Assembly: GCA_003342895.1 (NCBI GenBank)
Contig: PTFA01000038.1
Span: forward strand, 682,001-746,000
Length of the DNA: 64,000 nucleotides
Direction: 5' to 3'
Origin: Casuarius casuarius
Lineage: Eukaryota; Chordata; Aves; Casuariiformes; Casuariidae
Part shown: in pieces, positions 12,756 through 24,300 of the stretch
How the letters are laid out: every line of letters starts with the position of its first letter
Position numbering within the stretch: position 1 is the stretch's first letter
The notes under the pieces: model-generated
Told to the model about the DNA's origin: nothing
Database searches by the model: none
The model's input: only the letters and a program-made list of their open reading frames with translations
Position numbers and translations under genes: made by a program

Positions 12756-15700
12756 GCCTTCATTTGAGCACCCAAAAGGCACAAAAAAAGAGTTAAATAA
12801 CACACATCCCTGAGTTACATTTTACTTTTATTTCTCAGACATCTGGCTCATGACAGCTGGGTGCTTGAGGACGGTGGTACTGCTCACGGGGACCTGGGCC
12901 ACACCACAGCCAGCTCATCGGGTCCTGCCGAAGGAGGGAAGCAGGCCTCCCCAGCCCACTGATCTTCACTGCTCAGTGCCAGCCCCCCCAAAGGCAACCC
13001 ACAGCACTGCCTGGCCCTTCAGAGTTTTGCTGTGCTCAAAAGGGATGGCAGAGCTCTTAGACAGTGGTGTCCTATCATCTTGATTTTAGGAGACTCCCTC
13101 TGGGAAGAGACAGTGCAGTGCAACTCCCCATCCTGAACATGCCAGACCCAGCGGCTTCTCAGGGGGCTTCTCGAGGAGCCTTGGTCTCAACCTTGGGGGT
13201 GCTGGTGTAATGGAGGGTGCAGCCACTGAGTTATTCCCTAGCTTCCTGTAGCACATGGAGTTTCCTACAGGTGTGGGGGAGTCCATCTCTATGGGTGACA
13301 AAATTTTTGTGCATGCCTGCTTGTGGTGGTGGTATTAGCTCCTGCAGAAACAAAGGGTCACCACACACTTCCCCACCTCCTGCTCCAGGTGCGCAGCATG
13401 TTTCTTTGATCTTACCCTCTCCAAGATAAACACAGAGCAGCATATATAAAACACTCCCCTGAATACGCTTCTCCCTCTGGGGAGAGAACCCACACAGTGA
13501 CAGATGTTCATTAAAGTACTCCTGGAAAATATTAGGTAGCGAAGTGCTGAGTGCGGCAGAAGAGCCCTCTAGAACAGAATGGCATTGACATCAGCATCAA
13601 GGCATCCTGACCTGCCTGTCGCCAAGGTAAAAAGGAGCACATAATACCCATTTTAACCACCTTCCCGATTGTTGGTCTGAACTGAAGATGTGTTGAAAGA
13701 CCTTGGCCTTCGACAGCTTTTGTTGGCTATGTGTTTCTTTCACAGAGTGAAAGGCTGACCTCAGAAACAGTATCCACGGGAAACTGAAAAACAATATTGT
13801 GTAGTATAAATAGGCTATACCTGGGAATGCTCTTTCCATGGTTGTGTCTACAGACTTAGACTTAAGATCAGATTACCCTGGTTTAACAAATTGAGGTGTG
13901 TCAGCTGATCCATAGTAAGTAACCAAGTTCACGCAAGAAAATCAGAGTAGTGCAGTTTCTCCTAAATTTCTGCCTCAGTTTCCTAAATCACTTCCCCTAA
14001 ACCAGTAACTCTCAAACTACAGCCAGCCCCCAAATAAAAAGCCATCCACACTAACAGAGATCACATCAGCAAGTTCTGTTGCCTTTTAGATGGGACTCAA
14101 TATCTTTTCAAGATTGCAAATGGTTGTCCCATGGGGCAGGATGGATTCCTTCAAACTCCTTCTCCTGGTGACAGAGTGCGGAAGGAGAAAGGATGGTATT
14201 ATCACTGCACAGGAACCTGAAATATTTGTGCATGAGCTAAAAACCTAAGCTTGTTCTCCATACCAAGTTTGATGTTTTCTTTCACATTCACTTCTAGCTA
14301 AATCATGCAAGAGAGAGCACACATCCTTGTCTAGAGTTGCTGCTGGACCGAAGAGTCCCATTACCCTCTCCTCCATCAGGCAGGAAGGACCTTCAGATTG
14401 AAGTTGGAAGATCATGTATTTCATTACTATCTTTTATTCTGCAAAACTGCAACCCTTTGCTTTCCAAGGCTGTTGAACCAGCACCTGTAGGCTCACTTAC
14501 AAGATATCACAAACTTGCTGCCATCCGCAGGTTTGTCTGATGAAGAAAAGTCATCCAGCAAGCTGCTGACACTTGTACAGTTTGTGCATTTGAAGATCTA
14601 TTCAGCTTTACTGGAGAGCAGGAAACCAGCAGTGTTGTAAGCCTAGGACAAAAATAGTGGCACTGAAAAGGTCTGACTTTTTTTAAATTTTTCATTGTGA
14701 TTTCCTCTTTCTGAAATGAAAAGCTCTGACAGCGTTTTTTCTTTTGTTTCCCCTCCTTCCATGAGTTTTTTAAAGTAGTAGGCTTGCAGCAGTTTGTACA
14801 GGAATCAATAGGGTTTGCGCTGTTAATTAATCCAGGAGAGGACTGATGTGGATAACAAGGTCGAGATTTTTCAACACCTGTGAGAATTGCATGGCCAGTA
14901 CCATCATGTTCAAAGAGTAATTGGGTATCTAAACCTCCTATATGGTGCTAAAATTCTACCCTGGCCATCAAAGGACCTGGGATTTATGACACGGAGGAGG
15001 CCTGGAGCCAGCAATTCTGCCACTCTCGGCTTGCTTGTGCCAGATGTGATGTAGGGAGCTGGAAAACCTCAGGTAATCACTTGGACCATATTCAAGCCAT
15101 TTCCTATGGAGTCTGGTACAGTCGTAAACATCCACGGCGCTGGAGGGGACAGATCCGAGCTGCATCACTCAGAACGGCAGCGGACTCGGTGTGCTCTGCA
15201 GCCAGTGGGGAGCTGCAAGGCCATGTTCAAACAAGCCTGAGATGTTACTTTTACTTTTTCCCCCTCATGGTTTACAGAGCTACAAGTTTGGCAGCCCTGA
15301 AAATGTACAGCCTGAACTGACGATGGTTTCCTTGATAACAGTAAATGCCCAAGTGTGTAATGAGCTCCACAGCNGATGTTTTGAGGAGACACCCTGGTTC
15401 TGCAATACCGTATCAGATGGATAAACCTCTCACAGCCCTACATGGTCACCTGTTCTCCCTGATCCCAATCCCTGCAACTGAGCAATTGCAAAAAGAGCCT
15501 CGCGGTGAAACCTCCTAAGCCATTTGCAACAAAATAAGGCAATTAAGAAACGGAAACGGTTCCAAACAAAGTGCTACAAAGACATGACGATATTGTTCGT
15601 TTTGCCTGGACCTGAGCCCAGGGCCTATGACTAGATCTGTTGNATATCCACACCTTCAAAGCCAGAGCCTGGGCTGTGTGACTATTTTCCAGGAGGCCTG

Positions 15701-18643
15701 GAAGGCCTCTCCTATCACACAGTGAGAGCTTTCCTGGACCCGCTAGAGAAACCTGAATGCTTTCTTCTCATATAATCTGTCATGACTGTCAGGATGCCAA
15801 GAGACATGCCAGACCTAGACCCTTGGCCAAAACAGCAATGTAGACATGCCCAGAAAGGAGAGCTGGCACAAGGTTTTATATGAAGTGAGATATATGAAGC
15901 CTTAGGCAAATAACTTGGTAATCACACAAGCAGGTTGGGCTTGGCAGAGAGCAGAGCCTGTCTGCTCCTCAAGAAAGGAACCGGCAAAGCTTTATCAGCT
16001 TGGAGAAGGGTTAGAGCTCTTCTTAGTGAGAGCTCAGGAGGGCTTCAAGGGTTGGACTCAGATAAATGTCCCAGAAAGACTGAGATGATGGCCTTGTTGA
16101 TGTCCCAATCAGNCTACAAACACATTTTCAAAAGAGGTTTTCCCAGACAACAGTTTCCCATTNCCCAAACACTGTATTCCCAGTGATGATATCACTTCAT
16201 GATAAGGTTCAGGATCAGGAATAACTAAAGAAGGACTGTGCACCTTGCTCGTGTTGACCTAGAAAGTTCAGCCTCAAAGGATGAAAGAGGACAAATTCAG
16301 CCCCCACAACTGGGACTACCTATCGCCCAGTGAGTCAGCAAGAGGGACCGTGGATGCATTGCACAAATGCATTGCACCTAATTAGCTCAGGCAAAGTGGG
16401 GATGTATTTCCAAAGAGTGAAAGTCTCTGTAGTTTGTCGCAAGTGCTCANGGCCATCCAGTCCCCTGCTGAACATTTTTGATCAAAGTCTTTCCAGGCTG
16501 ATCTATTTTCAGCCCTACCCACTCAATACCTTGATTGCTACACAGCTCTTTTAGCTGCTCTTAGGTAAACATGCTGTCGTTCCTTGGCATTTTGCCTTGC
16601 TAAGCCCAAAAATACAAGTTGCACAGAAAATAAGAGAAGCTATTCTCCTTCGCCAGGAAAAATGATGCTATTTCTGAAATAAACTGTTTTTAATACACCT
16701 CATTGGCCATACACATATACACTTATGTATAAATATACTTGACCTGCAGGCCCAGCTGTTGGCATCATGTTTTCCCATACAGAGACAGAAACAGAGAGGG
16801 AATTATTTATATATAAACCCTGACACACCTTCTGTCCAGTCTACATCTGAATGCAGAGTCTGGGTTACGTTGATACTGCCTCCCATTAAAACGGGTTTGT
16901 GTGTAGTGGCTTCAGCTCCACTGGCTCCAGAGCTCAAACTGGTGGAGCCGTCGGCCGTTCTGGAGAGCAGCTTCTGCCTGGCTGTCCAGGAAAGCATCCA
17001 CCGTGCTGTCCTTTCCCACGTTGCTCTGCCCTGCAGTCGCCAAGCAAATGGCACTGTTCAGCCTTCAGCGTATTCTTCAGCCATTCTGCTCTTGGGCTTG
17101 TAGGCGTGGTTTTGGGAGGCCACAGAGTATTTCCCCAGAGCAAACAAGCAGGGACTGTTTGGGATNGTTTTTTCACTCCTATGTCAAGGGCCTAGGACGT
17201 TGTGATGCTTGCACTCTCACTTGTTCGTCCGAGGCATACAATAGTTAACAACTTGCAGTCTTCTGAACAACATCTTTTATTACCAGGTGCTGGGAGGGGT
17301 TTTGCATCTCATGGTGAAATGGCAAGTACAGAACAGATACTCTGGGGACCTCTTCTGAGCTAAACAGCCATAATTTCACTGCTGCTATCTTTGGAAGCCT
17401 GGTTGGCCGACATTGTCCCGTCCTGGCTCACATTCCTGGTTCTGCCNTGAGCTAAGATAGCTCCGTGCTAGGTGAAGTGCTGCATAGGAAGCATTTCCCA
17501 GGTCCCTCACTCAGTCAGTATCCCTAGGACTGAACTAGAACAACCTTGAGCAAATCAGAGCCAGAGCTCAGTCCACAGCAGACTTTGTTTTGAGCAATGA
17601 CAGTGACATTGGCCAGATCTTGAAGTCATTTTTTCAAATTTCCCCTTAGTAAGGAAATACATGGAAGCCAACGACAGATGGAGCATCACATGGAGTTATG
17701 CAGATCAGAGAAGACTTCAGAGTCTCCAATAGTCTGAGGAAAAAATAANTTTAATGAGGGCTTTTGGGAGATTTTCCTGAGATGGAGAAAGAAAGCAAAA
17801 AATACTCAAGTGAACTGCCTCCTCTGTGACATGAAGCTGAAAGTTTTCATTTTGTGGGAGAAAAAGATGGCCAGATGACAAAGAAAGACAAAAGCTCCAG
17901 GGTTGGAAAGCTAACNCTTTTTTTGGCTGGATGCTACAGAATGCAAGCAAAAGTGTGTTAAACTGACAACAAAATGGGCAGGACTATGGTAGGTAAATGA
18001 AAAACAAGGCCAGATTTTATATGACCTGAGCAGATTGAACTGATGTGACAAAGAATAAGACGAGCGTGTTTGGTAGTTTATATCGCACTGCGATGAGTCT
18101 GGAATAACAAACGAGGAATTCACATGAGTGGGGTGTTACAATAATGGACCGTTATATGTTTAGGGAGAAGGAGGGGAGGAAAGGGAATGAGGACACCTAT
18201 TAANAAAAAAAATACTATCCATTCAAGATTTATTGATAGTTCAGAGCCAGAGAGTCTTTCATGCCTTTGCATCTTTGCGCTATCATTACCCAAGACTGTG
18301 TGGTGGTGGGGATCTGTTGTGAGCCATTGAATTCAAGTGGAGAAGAGCTCCAGTATTTAATATGCAGAAATGAAAAGATGGTTAACAGAGATTTCAGTCT
18401 GAAACCTGCACTCTAGTAGTAGAATAGCATTAGCATTTCTAAAAACACAGCTGGTAATTTCTGACAACATGATGTCGTGCATTGAAAATGAAATCACTCA
18501 GTTTAGGACCTCAGTATGGTGGATGTGGATGAATTCAACACTGGACTAAAAATTAATGTTTGCCTTGGGATCAGTGTTTACTAGCTAATGACATTCAAAG
18601 AAAGGACAGTCCCATCTGGTCATGGGGAGAGCAGTGATTCCGC

Positions 18644-18666
18644 AAAAAAATAAAAATAAAAATAAA
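18644..18666. repeat. A-rich (TAAAA)n microsatellite
   Basis: Seven As followed by three TAAAA-type units. Simple sequence; no associated element identified. Confidence 0.8.
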
Positions 18667-20050
18667 GTGGCAAACAGCAGGCCATGAACTCACCCGAGAG
18701 GAGGGTCAGAAAGGACTGTTTTCTTGTTGGAAATGGAGAGATAAGTCAATATAAGAGGATGCAGAGATAAGGTTACTGCATGCAGGGTTCTAGTGAAACA
18801 GGTACTGCAAAGTTCCAGTTAAAAATAATGCTGGGAAGCTGGGAATGGTGAGTCACAAAAATAATCTGAGAGCTGGAGCTAATTCATCACAGGGAGAGGC
18901 ATAACGAACACAAGCTAAAATTGGGAGTGGACTTGATTACAGCATAGGATTGCTCGCAAGGGGAGAGGACACAGGGCTGCCTAATCTAGGGGAGAAAAAA
19001 CTAACAGGAGCGAAGGGCTCAGATGAATTTGCCGTAGAAATGAGGCACAGTTTAACAGGGAAGGTGACAAATGATTAGGACACNCTCTGAAGGACAGATG
19101 CCTACTTTCAAGTCAAGGTCGCCCACCTGAGAAGCAGACCTTTAGGCCAGTAGATAGGTCTCCCAGACGGGTGGCTGGTTATCTTTAATAGCCTGTGAAT
19201 GATCAGACTAGCTAGGGATTTTCCTGGCTCTGGGCTTTGTGCATCTCTACTCATGTTGTGTGAGAAACGCTGGAAGCACTGAGCAATTTACTTATCTACA
19301 GCTTTGNATGCTGGGCAAATATTTGTCTTATCATGTTTTTAATGTGCACATCTCAGTGACAGCTAAATGTCAACTACAAAATAAAGCAACACCATCTGGG
19401 AAAGACCCTGCTCTCTGCCACATGTTGCTTGTGCAGTTGGAGGCTTTTGCAGTATGTCAGCCTCATGGTCCCACAGTGACAGTATCACAGGGAGAGGGAC
19501 ACAGAGAAACCCTCNCTTTCCAAGGAAATCAGAGAAAGCATGGCACAGGATGGTATTTGAGGGGAGTTTAGGGCATTTTGGCCCACCGTGGCTGCTGTTG
19601 CAGTCCATGGAGCATTAGTATTGGATATACTAATATGTAATGNGATATATGCAATGGGACACGATAGGATCAGTCAGACCAAGGTTCCCAGATTTGCGCC
19701 CTCCTCTCCCTCTTGTCCCCAGTTGCTCTGCTGTTTCTAACACCATTTTGCTCTCTGGTGTTTCAGGCTGAGCTTCTCTTCAGCCGACGGAGCGTGTTCC
19801 CGGCCGGAAGGGGCTTCTTCGGGGGAGCCGGAGGCTCTGCACGCTGGTTCTGCTGCTGTTATGACATTTTTAATGACCAAGAGGTCACACAGCCAGAAGA
19901 AAACAAAGGCAGTGACCATCCTAAAGTACGCAGCGGCACACAGGGCTTCTCTGCAAAGAGAAAAACACAGGCAGTACATTTAAGACCTACCTTTGGCTTC
20001 AGAATGTTTTCCTTCTACTTTCTTTATATCCTTTAAAATCACTGGCAAAT

Positions 20051-20342
20051 CTTCCCTTCCCTTCCCTTCCCTTCCCTTCCCTTCCCTTCCCTTCCCTTCC
20101 CTTCCCTTCCCTTCCCTTCCCTTCCCTTCCCTTCCCTTCCCTNNNNNNNNNNNNNNNNNNNNNNNNNNNNNNNNNNNNNNNNNNNNNNNNNNNNNNNNNN
20201 NNNNNNNNNNNNNNNNNNNNNNNNNNNNNNNNNNNNNNNNNNNNNNNNNNNNNNNNNNNNNNNNNNNNNNNNNNNNNNNNNNNNNNNCCTTCCCTTCCCT
20301 TCCCTTTCCCCTTCTCCTCTCCCCTCCTCTCCTCTCCTCTCC
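20051..20342. repeat. Large (TTCCC)n pentanucleotide tract with internal gap
   Basis: Perfect TTCCC repeats run from 20051 to 20142 and resume at 20288. They then degrade into CTCCT-type pyrimidine repeats to about 20342. The plus strand is all pyrimidine and the minus strand is GGGAA repeats. Such purine-pyrimidine mirror tracts can form triplex DNA, and the GGGAA strand can form G-quadruplexes. The true repeat length is unknown because 145 Ns lie inside. Confidence 0.95.
20143..20287. other. Assembly gap (145 Ns) inside the TTCCC repeat
   Basis: A run of 145 undefined bases is flanked on both sides by TTCCC repeats, so the missing sequence is very probably more of the same. The gap length may be an estimate. 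Confidence 0.95.
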
Positions 20343-20364
20343 AAGGAGGGGGAGAGGCCGTTCT

Positions 20365-20387
20365 GGGAAAGGGCTGGGGGTGGGGGG
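20365..20387 (+). other. Canonical G-quadruplex motif
   Basis: The plus strand shows four G runs of 3, 3, 5 and 6 with loops of 3, 2 and 1 bases. This satisfies the usual G3+N1-7 rule and predicts a stable quadruplex. It lies only about 20 bases beyond the end of the TTCCC tract, whose G-rich strand is the opposite one, so G-rich sequence switches strand here. Confidence 0.75.
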
Positions 20388-20746
20388 CTACATGTGTGAA
20401 GGAAACCAGAATGGCAAAGCTCTTCGGAGAGGTGTAGCGGGAATGAAATCTCTTGTGCATCTGTTTCTCTCCTGGCTGGTTGTAAAGTCCCCTTTTCTCA
20501 AGCCAAGGGAATCGTAATGCTCTGGAGAGGGGAGGAAAATCTATGGAGTCAATCTGGGACATTGCAAAAAAGAAACCAAATTCTGATGGAACTGTTCGTA
20601 AAAGCCTAACACTGTAAGGAGGACTGAGACCCTGCCGTAGGACCCCTGGCCCTACTGAAATCATTCCAGTCTTTGCTTGCTCCATNCTGTTCAGGATCCT
20701 TAATGTAATGCATACACCACCTTGGTGAATTTGCTTGCACTCCTGG

Positions 20747-20860
20747 GATCACAGGATAAATCAGATAGATTGGAAGGGATCTCAGGAGGCCATCTAGTAC
20801 AGCCTTCTGCTCCAAGCAGGACATCACCAGGGACTCATNGCTGGGTGGGTTTCCCCTCTC
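20747..20860 (-). mobile_element. CR1: CR1 LINE 3'-end fragment, antisense
   Basis: The segment 'gatcacaggataaatcag' then ATTGGAAGGGATCTCAGGAG, 'catctagtacagcc' and CTGCTCCAAGCAGG matches the antisense 3' end of avian CR1 (usual form: AATCACAGAAT...TTGGAAGGGACCTCTGGAGA...CTAGTCCAACCCCCTGCTCAAGCAGG). Similarity fades in the GGACTCATNGCTGGGTGGG stretch. It is 5'-truncated and too diverged to be active. Confidence 0.75.
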
Positions 20861-21209
20861 AGCTCACAAGAACTAACATATGGGTGTTCCTTCTACTAAC
20901 AATTGTTTCTGTGGTTTCAGCCCAAGGCTGCTGTACCTAGACCTGTACAGACAGACCCTGCTCCTGACACCTTGCAGTCTACTGTCAAATGTTGAACACC
21001 TGGGTGACTTCAAGAAAGGGTATTTCATGAGTCATTCTGGCATCTAACCAGAAGAATCCCTGCTGCTCAAGCAGAAAGGATAAGCTCCTTTTAGTCAGAG
21101 TTAAAGGAGACTCAAAACCCGCTGTGTATGGCCCAGCCAGAAATATGGGGGGAAAAGAGCGCTTTACTGAGCGGCTGTTGCTAAAAGTCAGCCCTTAAGA
21201 GTGTGGGCA

Positions 21210-21352
21210 TGACATCCACATCACCTAACTTCAGACATCTGGAGTGGAGATGTCTTCAACTAAAAACACCACCTCAGTATCCTTCAGAGTCACTGGGGAG
21301 AAAGAAGTACTTCCAGGGCATGGTTCATCTGACCATGGACACATCCTCCCAA
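21210..21352 (+). repeat. Copies of an unnamed dispersed repeat
   Basis: The part at about 21290-21352 has TTCCAGGGCATGGTTCATCT, then 'gacc' and 'acacatcc', closely matching TTTCAGGGCATGATTCATCT...GACATCC at 32570-32605. Just upstream, 21210-21250 has CATCACCTAACTTCAGACAT, resembling the CATCTGACCTATTTTAGACAT core. Two partial copies, or one duplicated copy, may lie here. The family is not one I can name. Confidence 0.45.
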
Positions 21353-24300
21353 CTGTTGACAAAGAAGAGACTCTAGACCTCTGCAGACATAGAGGTAGGC
21401 TACCTACAGCTCCACCCTAAGTAACAAGTGAGCAAGGAGGTGAGTGAGGAACTGGGAGATTAAAAAGNCAGGAGATACCCACAGCTGCTTGTTTAATCTG
21501 TCCAGTTAGCAGTCAGGACAACACGGGGGAAGCATGGCCAGAAACTCCACCAAGGCCTCTCTGGGGTACCTAGAAGGAGGTGTTTCAGGCTGTTTGTGAC
21601 TTTCCGTGTCACATACAGCCTGTTCAATGGGCCAGCTTTCCNGACCTTGCTACCTCTGCATTGAAGCTTCCTCCTCAAGGCTAATATTTATTCCTTCTCC
21701 TAGACTCCTAACTCAATCTACACATTTTTCTCCTTCTANTCTGGGCTACCTGATTTAAAAATAGTTTAAAAATATCTCCAAGTATATATGATCTGTTTGC
21801 AACATCCTTTGATTCAGAATACTTTTTGTTGTTGCAACCTCTGTCCATGTTACCTTCCTCTTCCTTTGCCTTCTCTTATGTTTTCTCCTGTCAACAGGAA
21901 GGGCTCGGAAAGGGCTCTTATTTGCAACTACTCAAAATAAGAAGGGGGAATGTTTTGTATGGTTTTACTTTTTTTTTTCCAAAGTATTTGGAATGGTTGT
22001 TGCCATTGAAGACTTTAATGATGAATCTCCATACTGAAGTTTTCCATCCTGTTAACTTTTTTTTTTCCCCAGAAAAAAAGAAGAGGAAAGGAAGCCTGAA
22101 GAAGCAGTGAAATGTTGTTTTCCAGCTTTGTTGTGTAAAGAAACAATGTTTTCCTAGCATTTTCACTTTCAGAGGGGAAGGTTGTATGTGATCTTCATGG
22201 TCTGTTTTCGCTTTAGATGAAGAAGAATAGAAGCAAAGTCTCTGCTAGAGCACAGTGTGCATATCGCTTCCGTTACAGGCTGTGACAGCTCGGAGGACAA
22301 GAAGCCATGTACAGGCCTGATTCTTAGCAACAGAACAAGGTATTGCTTTAGCACCAATGTTATTCCGAATTCAGGTNCATACTCCACATCTTCCTTTGCT
22401 AAGTATAACGAAGACTGCAGGCTGCTGGGAAGGAAGCACGTATTTATCTCTGTAAAAAATCAAAGAAAGCTATAGAGATATATAGATATTGAATAATAAT
22501 TACTAAATAACCTTAGTAATGACCTTTCACACCGATATTCACTCTTTGCCCTTCTTGCATCCTTCCTGNGGAGGCCACACACCAGCAGAGAGAGAAAGCA
22601 GGGCCAGGTCTTCCAAGGCTGTGACCTAGGACCTCACTCCTCTGCTTCCTGAGCTTGTGGGAGGATGCTCTTCACAACATCTGACCCATCTCTGTGCTGT
22701 AAACAGAAAGACTTCCACTGGTTTCAGCAGAAACTGGACCAGCTCTACAGCTAACTACAAGAAATAGCAAGAGACTGGGAGACATATGCTGCAGCTGGCA
22801 CTGGGAACCTGCAGGAGCTACCNGATGATTATGGCCATTGCCTTGAGGGAAGTGGAGTTCATTAAATTACTCCNTGAACATAAAGGAGGGGGAGATAGCT
22901 AGATAATGGCTCCAGCTTTTGAAACCTTAACTTTCCTCTCACTGGGAGGCTGTGGTTTCACAGAAATCTCATGGACTCACTGAAAACAGGATTGCAACAG
23001 CTGGAGGACAGGAAAGGTATCTGACTGTGCCTAAAGTGACGCCAGATATCTGTGACAAGCAGCAGAACTCCACCTGTGAGGATGAGTGTGGGGAAACACT
23101 GTAGTCACCACAAGGACCCATGCATAGGCATAGAGGGCTGGTCCTCTGCTGCTCTCAGGGATCCTGAGGACACAGGTCTTGTGTCTGCTAAATGTCTCCT
23201 CATGGTGTCTGAAACTACGAGATGCCTACCCGTGGACAGCTGAATGAATCCTCTTAAAACAGCCTGAAAAGCTATTTGTCTCACCCTTATTTGGTTGGCT
23301 GAATAGCTCTCTAGACTCCCTTGACTGTAGCAGCTAGCTCCTCATGGACTACACTAGGATCTGGGGCACTTGGCTCCCAGGTGGATACCTACTTTTGGGT
23401 GTTTTAATCTTGCTTAAACTTAACTGGTGTGTTTAGTCCATGCTAGCTGAGGAAGGAGTGNCTATTTACAGGAGTGTTGGAAGCCATGGGACTACCAACT
23501 TACAAACAGCCTGTTTGGGGATTCTGCTCAAGAGTCTGATTTAATAATGACACTGAATTACACCCCACTGGCCTCAGGAGGCACTCATCTCAACCAAACA
23601 CNGTGAATATTTGAGTCATCACTCGGCTGACAGAAACTGTGGAGGAGTTTCCTGACCTATAGTTCTTGGAGAGAGAACCTGGACAAGATAATATGCACAG
23701 ACAGCAACCCAGTCACTACTGTCCAGAGGGAGATGAGGAACCAGGAGGTGGCACAGGAGGAGCCCAGGATGCAAACCCACCTGAGAACCCCAGGCAAGGG
23801 GGTAACTGGAGAAGCAGCACCCTTAGACGCATCAGTGCAGCCAACAGCATTGTGCAAGACATGCTTGGCCTGACCCAAAGCCCATTGGAGCAAACAGGGA
23901 GAGAGTTGCTTCCGGAACATCCTGGATAGGATGCAATCAGTGGGAAGGGCAAGAAAAGTTGTGCTAAATCTGTCAAACCTTTGTCTGGGAGGATGTGAAT
24001 TCCAAGTGGTGCTTGTTCTCTACCCTGTTCCAATCCCCTCCCTCTGGGAAATCTGGTCCCAAGGAAAACTCTAATAGCTTTGGATTGGGCCTTCTGGAGG
24101 GGCACCAGAGCTAGCTGCAAGGCAGCAAGCGCTCTGTTTGATATCTGTGCTGGGGATGCAGCGTGTGGCTAGATTCAATTAAAATGTTTCACAGCAGTGA
24201 GACCAACAGGGATCAGAGCCACAAGAAACAGGCTGACCTATTCGCAGACAAATTAGTCTTATAAATAAAATGAATGTGTGCAGGACAAACACCGAGCCTG

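Larger units (their letters stand above)
5195..15373. other. Anonymous noncoding sequence without single Ns
   Basis: Apart from the CpG-rich islet, the L2/MIR-like remnant, the dispersed-repeat copy near 10900 and the simple repeats listed separately, I see no gene or named element. The longest open frames (about 124-156 codons near 5526-6620 and 132-147 codons near 8246-9084) lack recognisable domains and are rich in Ser, Pro, Cys, Arg and Gly, as expected from translated noncoding DNA. No isolated ambiguous bases were seen across these 10 kb, unlike the flanking blocks. Confidence 0.55.
15374..23602. other. Anonymous noncoding sequence with frequent single Ns
   Basis: About two dozen isolated ambiguous bases occur here, plus one long gap inside the TTCCC tract. 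No exon or RNA gene is recognisable. The span 19750-20040 has a TTTCAG acceptor-like site (ending near 19767) followed by an open frame of about 90 codons. Its translation matches no family I know and it has no convincing donor, so I do not call an exon. The rest is mixed low-copy sequence, with the TTCCC/G4 locus, a CR1 fragment and copies of an unnamed repeat listed separately. Confidence 0.55.

Noticed and set aside
19750..20036. Possible exon after a TTTCAG acceptor
   Set aside because: No recognisable domain and no convincing donor; it runs into the simple repeat region.
19999..20685. Open frames of 174 and 228 codons across the TTCCC repeat
   Set aside because: They are repeat translations (FPSLP or REGKG repeats) bridged by 49 undefined codons.
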